Shown piece after piece: positions 30,608 to 41,384 of a stretch of 64,000 bases of DNA. The notes beneath the pieces were generated by a model, which was given only the letters and a program-made list of their open reading frames with translations, did not search any database and was not told the origin of the DNA. Source of the stretch: Candolleomyces eurysporus (Eukaryota; Basidiomycota; Agaricomycetes; Agaricales; Psathyrellaceae); NCBI GenBank assembly GCA_027579435.1, contig JANBPK010000807.1:310001-374000 (forward strand), given 5' to 3'. Each line of letters opens with the position of its first letter. Positions within the stretch are counted from its first letter, which is position 1. The position numbers and the translations under genes are program-made.

Positions 30608-31524
30608 ATGGCCTCGCATCTTGTGAGTGTATCTTTGCTAATGCTCTATATGCAGCCAATTTAGACTGATGCTTTACAGGCCAATATCTTTGGAACAGAA
30701 CAGGATCGTGTCAACTGTTCTTTCTACTACAAGGTATGTTTGGTTCGGTCCAGTTTAACAATCAACTCTACCCTAACAGTCTCACCCACAAATTAGATTG
30801 GCGCTTGCCGACACGGAGACCGTTGCTCTCGCAAGCACATAAAACCACCTTTCTCCCAAACAATCCTTCTGCCAAATGTGTACCACAATCCCGCTCATGA
30901 CCCCGTCTGCAAACTCACTGAAAAGGAGTTGCAAGAAGGATTCGATGCTGTTTACGAGGACCTCTATTGCGAGCTGGCAAAGTTTGGGCATCTTCTAGAA
31001 CTTCATGTGTGTATCCTGTATTCTATTATCTCGAAAGTGAGGCTAACGCGTTTCTTTCAGGTATGCGACAATGTCGGTGACCATCTGATTGGCAACGTTT
31101 ACGCGCGCTATGAATGGGAAACCGAAGCTCAAGCTGCAGTTGACAATTGCAATGAACGATGGTATGCGGGTACGTATGATTATCTTACTCATTCGTTCGA
31201 ATAAATCCTGACAAACTCCCAGGCCGCCCTTTGTACGCTGAACTTTCGCCAGTCACAGATTTCCGAGAAGCATGCTGTCGCCAAAACGAGAACGGCGAAT
31301 GCAATCGCGGTGGCTTTTGCAATTTCATGCATCTCCGCCTACCCTCGTCCGACCTGGCAAAGGCTCTACGCCATGGCCAGCGACTTGAGCGCAAGATTAA
31401 CCCACCTAAGACTGAGCATGGTGGTGGATGGGAACCCAGCAAGCGGGAGAGCGGCAGAGGTAGAAGCGCTAGCCCTCCAAGGAGAGGAGGACGGGACGGA
31501 GAAGACAGGTGGACCAGGAAGTAA
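30608..31524 (+). CDS. U2AF1: U2 snRNP auxiliary factor small subunit (U2AF35)
   Basis: Recognises the AG of 3' splice sites as partner of the large U2AF subunit; nuclear. Exons 30608-30622, 30680-30733, 30797-31006, 31061-31169 and 31223-31524 give 229 residues. It begins [18 protein letters not shown], nearly identical to human. Zinc finger 1 is [20 protein letters not shown], with Ser34 at the human mutation-hotspot position. The U2AF-homology motif ([40 protein letters not shown]) follows. Zinc finger 2 is [20 protein letters not shown]. The C-terminus is short and RS/RG-rich ([16 protein letters not shown]). The first coding exon holds only five codons. The 3' end faces ALG14. Confidence 0.97.
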
Positions 31525-31771
31525 TTATGTCCGATGTCATGATGGTCGTGCCCAGTGTGCGTTCACCGCCGGCGTTCGTTTGCCTGTAATACACTACCTT
31601 TTTTCATGATACACCCCGTTTTCAGCTTGCTATCTAACGTGATTAATGACCCAATGATTGGGGCCGGTATTGCAATTCTCTCCAACGACAGAAGTAACCA
31701 TGATGTATGAGGCATTTATCAAGTCTCCGTATTGTAGGGATCCGAAATCGGAGAGCAGGAAAAAAGGGATA
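31525..31771. other. Convergent 3' region, U2AF1 and ALG14
   Basis: About 250 bases between convergent stop codons. No feature seen beyond T-rich 3' UTR-like sequence. Confidence 0.4.
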
Positions 31772-32725
31772 TCATACAAGCCAGCCGCGGTATTCAGCCT
31801 TTGTTCTATGTTGTGTAAGCTGCGGCCATTGAACGATAAATCTGAGCACGACATATGAGATGCGATCTCAGCGTGGGACGTCTGTGGTACTTACCTGTCT
31901 GCAAAAGGACGAATCAGCTTCCCGGATAGTGACAATGAATCTACACGGGCGAAGGATTCTACATATATGACGGCAGGAGAAGGTAGACCCAAGAACTAAA
32001 ATGGTGAACGGCGATTTGGTTCAATAATTACAGCGGGAAGAAAGCCGGAAGAACCGACCAAACTCACCTTGTTGAGGTAGACCGCCAGGCAAAGCATGAG
32101 ACAGGTCCCTGGCCCGTTGAGAACAAGGACGGCAGGGTTTTCATTTGTGGTTGGTATTGAAGAACCGAGAAAGGGGTTCACGGACACGTAATAGATGCAT
32201 GAGAGCAAGGATACAAAAGCCGAAGCAGGTGTCGTCAGAAGAGATTGGTGAACCCGACGAGCGCGAGGGATGACCACAATTCTGTAAGATTTGGCTGGTG
32301 CTGTAGATTGCTATTGGTTGATAAAGGTGAGAGGAAGAAGATAATAAAAGGAGCTGGAAGACCCACCTGGGACTTCTGCGCTGCGGCAATAGATTTCTCT
32401 AGTGCTACAGCTTTTTGCGCGCTTAGGGTGTCACCTTCGCTCACGAAATACTCTCTTGGCTGATATCTTTGGAAATCTAGCCCAGATATCATGGCCAGCG
32501 CTTCGCTGGTGTGTCCACCTGGAATGATAGAATGGCATATTCAGTCAAACTCCGTTGCGTCGGCCCTTGGCGTTACCTACCTGAGCCAAGGAAGACGGAG
32601 AGCTTGCAATGTGCATCGGGCGCTGTGTTCGAGGAGAGCCGCCGTTTAGCATGTCGCGGTAAAATGGCGTAAACTCGGAGAAACGTCAGAGCGACAAATG
32701 CAACGACGAAGACAGCAAGAAACAT
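31772..32725 (-). CDS. ALG14: UDP-N-acetylglucosamine transferase subunit Alg14
   Basis: ER-membrane anchor that recruits cytosolic Alg13 to add the second GlcNAc to dolichol-PP-GlcNAc in N-glycan assembly. The start at 32725 gives the membrane helix MFLAVFVVAFVALTFLRVYA. Splicing near 32520-32580 rebuilds the conserved SVFLGSGGHTSEALAMI (the glycine-rich GT motif). Next come EYFVSEGDTLSAQK, a re-entrant hydrophobic part (PASAFVSLLSCIYYV), VLVLNGPGTCLMLCLAVYLNK and AVIYVESFARVDSLSLSGKL. A short last exon supplies FIVQWPQLTQHRTKAEYRGW and ends LV with the stop at 31772-31774. Order and motifs match fungal Alg14. It has about five exons. It is divergent from CDC23. Confidence 0.93.
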
Positions 32726-33140
32726 TCTGTATAACGAGTTCAATTCCGCGGCCTCGAGCAGCGTATTGATCGTAAATAGTTTATGGTGTATAAGCAGCCC
32801 TGAACGTGTTCAGCCACACTGGCTTACTGAGATGCAGAGTAATGGAACGTACAGCTTTACTCAGAGTCCATTCACCCCTTCAGTGATTGTGGTACATCGT
32901 GGAAGAAGGTGAACAAGGGCGTGACATAGGCACGACGGTGGCCACGAATGTCGCCGCCTGAAATGGAAAGGCACCGTGTCTGATGATCTCCTCGTGCTCT
33001 TCCGCGACGCGTCGCGACCTCCTCGCCACGAGACCCATAATATCCCTGCTAACTCTATAGACCCCCTTGTAAGCGGTGAGTATGACATGCCATGTGATAG
33101 TCGAATCCTTGTCAAATTACGTTCACAGGTAGACCAAAGC
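32726..33140. promoter_or_regulatory. Shared divergent promoter of ALG14 and CDC23
   Basis: 415 bases between two divergent start codons. A perfect 14-base palindrome, CGCGACGCGTCGCG, lies at 33003-33016 and contains the MluI cell-cycle box core ACGCGT. It is about 125 bases upstream of the CDC23 ATG, so an MBF-type cell-cycle input to the APC/C subunit is conceivable. An open frame upstream of 33141 is not part of CDC23 by family comparison. Confidence 0.45.
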
Positions 33141-35604
33141 ATGACAGACGAAGTCACCGCTACAATGCTGGTCGAAATCCGGCATGCTGCCAGAGAATGC
33201 TCAGAACGAGGGCTAATGGCAGCATCCAAGTGGTACGCGTCTAAATCTCTTGTTTGAGCTCAAACGAACCCCAAAATATATCTAGGGCTACAGATATCCT
33301 GCTCTCAGTGTCTGCTAGCAAGAAACGGGCGCTTCAGCATTCCATCGATACTGCAGCTTCTACATCAGCCACTGGATTCTCAACATCTACACCTGCAAGA
33401 TCGCGTTCACCACCAACCTTCACTGATACTTCGCCAGTTGCTACACAACCATTGACCCAGCCCATCGGCAGTGCGACGACGTCGGAGCAGCCACTTATTC
33501 TAACCCGACACCCCGACGCAGCAAAGCCTTTCACCTTGACTGAGGAAGAAAAGAGGTTCGAAAGAGATCGGATTCGAAGTGAACAGGACCTTTTGATTGG
33601 TGCTAAAGCGTATTTCGACGCTCGGGAGTTCAAGAGAGTCATGTACATGCTTCAAGGATGTCAAAGCGCAAAAGCAATCTTCCTGAGCAGCTATAGCTTC
33701 TTCCTTGTGAGTACAAGATACGAATATCCTACCCTTGCAATAACTGAGTTGGAGCATCTCTGGAGAAAAGGCGACTGAAAGACAGGCTTTGAGTGACTGG
33801 CACAAACTTGATAGTGTGTACCATTCCCTTCATCATACATCGAAGGGATAATCTAATCGTCTTTCACAGGCAACAGGAATCAACCACCAACGCCAATCAA
33901 CACTGCCCTGAGCACTCTGCTAGAGAGGGTGAAAGATAGCAAGGATCCATGGCTACTCTTTCTGTGTGTGGCTTTTGATAAACCCTTACTCTTAACGTAC
34001 TAAACCTTTGACAGGAAAGCTCTGTTTCTTTCGCGGTTAAACAGACGAGAAGAAGCTATTGAAAGTGCCTTACAGTCGATCGCTGGATACCCTTGGAACT
34101 GGTCAACGTGGATCCTTCTGGGTAGCTGTCTCAACGACGCAGAAGAGGTATGTTTCCATGTCTGGCCAAATTATCAAGAAAGGTCACTAACAATACTCAG
34201 TTGACAGCACTCATGTCTTTAATGCCTTTATCGCCTACTCACCCCCTCATCCAAATCTTCCTGACCAAGACTCTGAACGAACTTCAAAGCGCCGCAGAAA
34301 ACGAACTCGCGATTTGCGACCGCTTGTTGTCAGAGGAGTATTTCCCTCATAGTATGTGGCTCATGAGCCTGCGAGCCTCAGTACTCTATCATTTGCATGG
34401 TTCGTCACCTCAATCGCTCTTCTCAACTGTCATTGAGCTGACCCTAGTTTAAGAGTACGAGCAAGCAGAGCACCAGTTCGACACCATCCTCCGAATCGAT
34501 CCCTATCGCATCGACGACATCGACATATTCTCCAACATCCTATACGTACAGGATAACAAGCTAAAGCTTTCGCGCCTAGCTCACGACTACCTCACTCTCG
34601 ACAAGGACCGGCCAGAGGTTTGCTGTCTCGTAGGTGAGTCCCCGACCCCCGGCCTATCGTTCGATCTATACCCATACAAACTCTATGTCAAGGTAACCAC
34701 TATTCACTCCGCCAGGAACATGAAAAGGCTGTGAAATATTTCCGGAGAGCCACTGAGCTCGACCGGACCTATCTCACAGCTTGGACGCTCATGGGGCATG
34801 AATACGTTGAGATGAAGAATTCACATGCTGCGATTGAGGCGTACCGCCGTGCTGTTGGTATGGACATGTCCTTTTGGAGCTTACCTGTGAAGCTAACTCC
34901 AGGTCTAGATATCAATCGGAAAGATTATCGAGCTTGGTATGGCCTCGGCCAGGCATACGAACTGCTCAGCATGCACAACTATGCGCTGTACTATTACCAA
35001 CACGCTACTGCTCTTCGGTGTGTCTTTCCTGTACACCCATGGTTTTCTTGACTGACAGTGGCTTAGGTCTTATGATGTGCGACTATGGCAGGCTCAAGGC
35101 TCTTGCTACGAAGAACTAGGACGGTCGGTATTTTTCGAATCGCAAAATAGAACTTTTGGGCTGATCTCTCGTAGTCCTCGAGAAGCCATAGAATGCTACA
35201 AGCGGGCACTTATCTCTTCCGAACTTCATGAAACTGGCATCTGCATGAAACTGGCGAGACTGCACAGTTTGCTCGATGAAAAAGCTGAGGCGGCCGCTTA
35301 TCATAGAAGAATTGTTGAATTTTGCCAGGAGAAAAGTGGGTTCATGCCAAAGAATGTTTACATTGACTCGGAAGCTAATTGCTGACGCTCAGACCGACCA
35401 CTACACGAATACGCCAAGTCATGTCTGGAGGTGGCAGACTATTACACGTCTTCGCCGGACGGGGATGTCTTGTTTGCGAAGGAGCTTTTGGAACAGGTTG
35501 CTGCGAGCAACTCGGAAGAAGCGCCTCGTGCCGTAGATATGCTCAAGCTAGCTAAAGCACGGCTACAAGAAAGACGTCGAAGTGTGTCGCAGCCTCAGCC
35601 ATAG
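33141..35604 (+). CDS. CDC23: Anaphase-promoting complex subunit Cdc23/APC8 (TPR protein)
   Basis: TPR scaffold of the APC/C ubiquitin ligase in the arc lamp. The chosen start [20 protein letters not shown] leads into [12 protein letters not shown], the family's N-terminal helix; more upstream frames have no similarity. After a Ser/Thr/Pro insertion comes [20 protein letters not shown] and [20 protein letters not shown] (intron 33707-33770). Multiple TPRs follow: [97 protein letters not shown] and [13 protein letters not shown]. The C-terminus is a short basic, Gln/Pro tail after [12 protein letters not shown]. At least ten introns of about 50-65 nt. The stop at 35602-35604 leaves only about 130 bases to the next start codon. 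Confidence 0.95.
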
Positions 35605-35737
35605 TTAGCCATGTACCATCGGGAGAATGATCATACTGTGAGAAAAAACTTCCAATCATGGTTCTGGCCTGCCCTGAACTGGGGAAGCTCTGGTCACGGG
35701 CCTGGAAAGCCCAAACTCTAACAAACCAAAGCGACAA

Positions 35738-37166
35738 ATGTCGACAGGCATTACATCCAGTTGGAACGCTGAAAGCAGCCAAAATGGGTCGAATTGGACT
35801 GGCTACGCTCTCGCGAATGGCACCAGCTACAGCGGCCAAGTTTTGGCCACAACGCCTGCCGCCACAACGCCTGCCGCCTCGACGTCGACCAGCACGTCGA
35901 CCTGGCAGCCCCCAGCCCATTGGAAAGTCGAACCAATCGCACAACCTACCCCTGGATTGCCCCAATATGTAAAGAAGCCACCAAGGGTGAAGAACAGGAC
36001 ACCAGAGGAACTAGAAATTATATCTCAAACAGCTGCAAGGTTGGTCAGACTTTCCTTGTTATCCTTGATCAAAGCATCTTATCACTGCGTTAGATTTGCG
36101 TCGCGTCTTGCTCAGGACCAGGCTGCAGTTTTGAATCCAGATGTGGATACACCTTTTCAGGACCAGTTGGACGTTGTGAACCGTCTTTTGCCGTACCATA
36201 TCTTTCAACAACCTAAGGAAGATTTGGATTCGGTCATTTACGGCAAGGGCAAGGGCAAGGCGGTGGATTATGACCTCAGGACGGAAATTGCAGGTGTGTT
36301 CATAGTCCCTTTTTGCAATCATTCAAATTAACGGCTCCTTCATAGACACCAAATTTGCGCTCGAGTGTCACAAACGACTGGAAAAGATTCGGACTCGCTG
36401 GCGGAACATCAAAATCCGAGAGGGACAGGTAAGCTCGACCGTATGGTACCGATGCAAAACTCTATCTCTAAAATCGAAACAGCGAGCCTCTCCCGATACT
36501 CAAGCATACGTATTAGCACAAGCCGTCCTTGAAGCTGATAGAGGGGAAACGTCTCTCCTTAGCACCGAGCTGCGAACAGCACGGGCAGAGTTGGAGCGGA
36601 TACAGAAGGAACAACGGGCCTCTGCAAATGCCGCCCGAGTATCTCAATTCTCGGCGGCTCCAACTACACCCACGACCACAACGCCGACCCAAACGCAATA
36701 CTACCGCGCATACCCCTACACCTATGCTCAACCATACGGAAATCCCTCGGCCAACGCGACTACGTTAACCTTCCCCGCGACCCCGGTTGCAACCACACCG
36801 ACCTATTCGGCGTATCAACCAAGTGGTGCAATTCCCGTACAACTACCCGTCGCCTCATTACCCGCTCTGCATGCGTTGGGCATCGTCCCCGTTCCCGCGA
36901 CGTCGCTTCCTCCAGAAGGGCAGCCACAGCCTCCAGCTATCCTCCGTGGTTCATCAGCCAACGGGACGATGCTGACCTTGGAGATCAATGTCTCTTTGCT
37001 TCAATCTGCTCAGATGCACGGCCTTGCCGTGATTTTGAATTCCCTGGTTGCGAGAAATGCAGCCCTTGCCAATGCCAATGCCAATTCGTCGACGGCCGCT
37101 GTGTCGACTACACCGACCACAACTTCAGTGCCAGAAGCTGAAAAGAAGCCTGCTCAGGCTTCTTAG
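35738..37166 (+). CDS. GLTSCR1-domain protein (BICRA-like, putative SWI/SNF subunit)
   Basis: The GLTSCR domain marks BICRA/BICRAL, subunits specific to the non-canonical BAF remodeller in animals; fungal relatives are little studied. After an N-terminal Thr/Ala-rich segment (with a 15-base tandem duplication near 35855-35885 coding TTPAATTPAA), WQPPAHWKVEPIAQP leads to KNRTPEELEIISQTAARFAS (intron near 36042-36091 removed). The core is DQAAVLNPDVDTPFQDQLDV followed by NRLLPYHIFQQP. A charged helical part includes LECHKRLEKIRTRWRNIKIR and LRTARAELERIQKEQRA. The C-terminal 190 residues are Thr/Pro/Ala-rich and low in complexity, ending KKPAQAS. ATG 35738 is the first in frame and lies close behind CDC23, on the same strand. 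Confidence 0.82.
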
Positions 37167-37346
37167 GTAGTCTTACGTTTTATATCATTATTGTAGTTAT
37201 GTATATATACAGTGCAAGTTGTGAATGATGCGGAGAAGCTTCTTCCTGTTTGGGGATATACTTGGCGTGAGCCTGTCGCGACAAACAGATGCGGGTCTCC
37301 TGTCGTGACAGAGCCCATCTTGTCCCAGCCCCACCCACCCCGACCC

Positions 37347-40300
37347 ATGCCCTCCACGCCAACATCTGAGGGGTTCAGTTCCGGCGCACCTTTGGATCCA
37401 GAATCGCGTCGTGCAAGGCTTCTTCGGATCGGGAGCTCGGCAACGATACGAACGACGGCGGAGCCTATCGACAACAACAACACCGGAGAGTTTAGCGGCG
37501 AGGGTCGGGATGACGAGGAACCTCTGAATGCCAGCGTCTTGACAGAGCGTACATCGCTGAATGGCAACGATTTAGGACGCTCATATGGGACGCTACCTAG
37601 TCCTACCCGGTTGCGAGGCTCGAACAAGTGGCCATCAACACAGACGTTTCATGAACGGAGGAGAAGGCTTCCTACCCTCAACAGGCTCAGCAACGCCATT
37701 CACCGTACCAATTCACTTGGTACTCCAGCCTCAGTATCACAGGGTCATTCAGCCTTCCTCGACTTGGCCTATGCGCGACTGAGTAGCGCTAGGCCTATTT
37801 CGGCCTATGACCCCCCTCTCACGAAGAAGGACGAAGAAGAAGCCGGTGGAGATGCCAAAATCAATGGTATTCGAGTGTGGTACTCTTCGTTCACGTCGAT
37901 CGATTGGCTGCACGATGCTATCAAGGACTCGCTCCGCTTCTCCAGGCTCAGGAAGCGCCGGTCGATCCGTGCAAGGCTCCGGCTTGCGTTTGACAAGAGC
38001 TTGGGTTGGATCATCGTCACCATCGTTGGGTTCTTAACGGCGATTGTAGCTTTCTTTGTCGTGCGCAGTGAACAGCTGTTGTTCGACTTCAAAGAAGGCT
38101 ACTGCGCTGACGGCTGGCTCAAGTCGAAGCGGTTCTGCTGTCCTGCTACCCAGTCGGGCCGGCTTATCAGCCCCTATGCTTCCGAAGAGCTTTGCGAGGC
38201 TTGGCAATCATGGTCGGAAGTTCTTCCATTCCCTCAAGGCGTCGAGGCAGTACTGGTGGAATATGCGTCCTATACTGGAATTGCGGTAAGTCGCATGTCA
38301 TTTAGGCTCTTTGGTTTTTGACGCTGAATTTGAATGATCTCCCTCCATAGCTCCTTTGGGCCTTAATTTCGTGTCTGCTCACAATCTACCTGACAAACTC
38401 CACAACATTCATTACTCGTAAAGAGTCTGCCGTCGCACCTCCTCAGGTCGCGGACTCGAAGATGCCTTCCAACCCTGCCCAACCTCAGCGGGCGGTTATG
38501 TACTACGTAAGTTGATGTTTTTATGCCTGAAACCCGATTTTGGATCTGATCATAACCGCTGCCTAGGCTGCAGGAAGTGGTATCCCGGAGATCAAAACCA
38601 TCTTGTCAGGTATGGATATCCACATTTATAGCATGCATAACTGGTTTTGATCAAGTTTTAGGTTTCGTGATTCACGGTTACCTTGGTGTTCGAACTTTGT
38701 TCACCAAGTCCGTCGGACTCGCCCTGTCGGTCGCTTCCGGTCTTTCTTTGGGAAAGGAAGGCCCCTTTGTCCATATCGCGAGCTGTGTGGGGAACATTGT
38801 CAGTCGTATCGCACCCAAGTATGAAACAAACGAAGGTACGCACACGATTCTTACTCTGTCCCAGACTTGTTGCTCACGGTTGCGCAGCGAAGCGTCGTGA
38901 AATCTTAAGTGCTGCCTGTGCTGCTGGAGTTGCAGTTGCATTCGGTGCCCCGATTGGTGGGACTTTGTTCAGTCTCGAAGAAGTATCGTATTTCTTCCCT
39001 CCAAAGGTGAGTATCTGCACACTGGTTACTATACGCTTGCTTATTTGCTATCCGATAGGTTATGTGGCGGAGGTTTGTCGCTTGAGATATATGTGTCCGA
39101 GACTCGATCCTGAATGTCTCCTAGTTTCTTCTGTGCCATGATTGCGGCGATAACCCTCAAGATGCTTGACCCCTTCGGGACTGGGAAACTTGTACTGTTC
39201 CAGGTGACTTATGACAGGGTATGTTATTTCTCTTTACGCTGCGTGCCATTGCTCATTCGTCGGTCACTAGGATTGGCATGCTTGGGAGCTTGTTCCCTTC
39301 TTGTTTCTGGGTCTGTTCGGCGTACGTCCATTTTTGATGCATCATACATTCTCATCCTCAAAATATGAGCACAGGGAGCATACGGAGCGTACTTCTCTAA
39401 GCTGAACTATCGCTGGAGCAAGCACGTCCGCGGCAAGACCTGGCTTGGTCGGCACCCAATTGCTGAAGTCCTTTTGGTATGGGTCCTTGTTTTGCTAAAC
39501 TATGGATACAATCTCACAACCAGCAGATTACCTTTTTGACGAGTATCCTTTGCTTTTTGAACCCCTACACTCGGATGGGAGGAACGGAGCTCGTCTACAA
39601 CTTGTTCTCGGAGTGCCATCTTGGATCGCACTCGAGCCTCTGCGTGTCCAATCCAGGCTCATGGGAGTCCGTCACGCCCGTTTTGAACGCTGTACTTACG
39701 GCCATGATCGTCAAGGGCTGCCTGACAATTGTGACCTTTGGTATCAAGCTTCCTGCGGGTATTTTCATCCCGACTTTGGGCGTTGGCGCATGCGCGGGGC
39801 GTATCTTGGGTATTCTCATGCGGTGGCTCCAATACAGACATCCGGATGCTCGTTTGTTCGCTTCTTGCAATGGCGATTTAAATTGTTCGTCATCCTTTCC
39901 CCTTACCTTGTTGACGCTTATTGACGCTATGCGCTAGGTATCATCCCTGGATTGTATGCGATGGTTGGAGCTGCAGCGACTTTGTCAGGTGTCACCGTAT
40001 GTCGCAGTCTCTATATCATGACCAATGATTGAATTGTCGTCTCTAGCGCACAACCGTTTCATTGGCCGTCATCATGTTTGAATTGACCGACACCTTGACA
40101 TACGCAGTCCCAATCATGTTGGCAGTGCTTGTCGCAAAGACCGTCGCTGACGCGCTCGAGCCGAAAGGGATATACGATCTAGTCATTGAACTACAAAACC
40201 TTCCCTACCTCGACTCCAAACATGAGTATACTTGGGGACAACTCCAGATTAGCGACATCGTAAGCCTCCGGACCCACCAATCTCACTTGTGTCTGCTCAC

Positions 40301-40958
40301 CTGTTTGCGCCCTTTCAGGTATCCCGCGACATCCCGACTATCCACATTGAAGACCAAAACACTGTACAGAGTCTGGGAGAGAAACTGCTTACACTTGTCG
40401 GTTCTGGGGCTCATGACAGTGGTTTCCCTATCTTGAGGAAGGATCCAAGCGACCCAGACGATGGGATGAAGATGGTGGGATACATCGGCGCTGGCGAACT
40501 GGAGCATGCCCTCAGTACGTATCCGTATTTCTAGATCTCCTCAAAAAGGAAGCAAAGAAAGGGGCCCCGCTGACTATCTCATTCTTCAGGCATCCTCGCA
40601 GATAGCCCTGAGGCTTCCATTCATTTCCATTCGCCCTACGTTCCCGATATGGCGTCTTCGATATCCTCCTTTGCTGAGCCAACAACTCTTCATCCAATTT
40701 CAGAGGATCCGTTTGATTTTACGCCGTATATGGACCAAGCGCCTCTTACGTTGATTAGCCAGTCGCCCATGGAGATGCTGCACCGTTTCTTCGTGAAACT
40801 AGGAGCGAAATATGTCATTGTCGTTGATAGCGACGGAATCTGTAGGTTTATCACATTCATGTCTGGACTAAAGTGCTAACTGCTTTATTACAGACGAGGG
40901 TGTCATTGAAAAGAAGAATTGGTTGGCTTTCCTCACAGATATGGAGAAGAAGGAGTAA
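37347..40958 (+). CDS. CLC-type chloride/proton exchanger with C-terminal CBS domains (Gef1/ClC-3 like)
   Basis: Intracellular anion transporter, likely of Golgi, endosome or vacuole. The N-terminal 190 residues are cytosolic and disordered. The first helix is [21 protein letters not shown]. After splicing the three selectivity signatures appear: [30 protein letters not shown] (the glutamate that marks exchangers) and [19 protein letters not shown]. Further membrane segments include [20 protein letters not shown] and [20 protein letters not shown]. Two CBS-type stretches follow ([40 protein letters not shown] with [12 protein letters not shown]). It ends LTDMEKKE and TAA. About a dozen introns. 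The start at 37347 is chosen because an upstream in-frame ATG at 37212 lies only 45 bases after the previous gene's stop. Confidence 0.94.
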
Positions 40959-41384
40959 TCGTTTTTTCCCGTCGCTGCTGCTTTGCTTAACTTGCTTGCT
41001 GCCTACGATTCCTATGCTTTCTTTGGAATGCGCACTTGAAGCCCATGCTTCTTTCGTTTTCACCGACCACATGCTACTATACCACGCTAATCGCGAATCT
41101 GCTTTTCCGGACTTGTCTGCATTACTAGTTCTGTGTATCCATGCTCCTAGGATGATGATCATATTTATCTACGCGCCTTCTTTCCTATGGAGGATGCGTT
41201 GTTCTGTTGTATGTAGTACTGCAGACTGAATCAACCATTTGACTGTCCGACAAGTAAGGAAAAATAATCTCACGCTTCACTGTGAGACGCGTGCGCTCAA
41301 CAGCGAACGTTCCTCGCGATCCACATTCATCTCGTTGCAGCAGTCTTTGCTGATATTCTTCGAGATANTTTTATTTTTGACAAG
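40959..41384. other. Intergenic, CLC gene to SMD3
   Basis: About 425 bases; no gene seen. One N at 41368, 17 bases before the SMD3 start. Probably 3' UTR plus SMD3 promoter. Confidence 0.4.

Noticed and set aside
32976..33140. Upstream extension of the CDC23 reading frame
   Set aside because: It begins without ATG and would add sequence without similarity before the conserved [14 protein letters not shown] start; it overlaps the divergent promoter.
37212..37346. Upstream in-frame ATG for the CLC gene
   Set aside because: It leaves only 45 bases after the previous stop for a terminator and promoter; the added residues show no family similarity. Not fully excluded.
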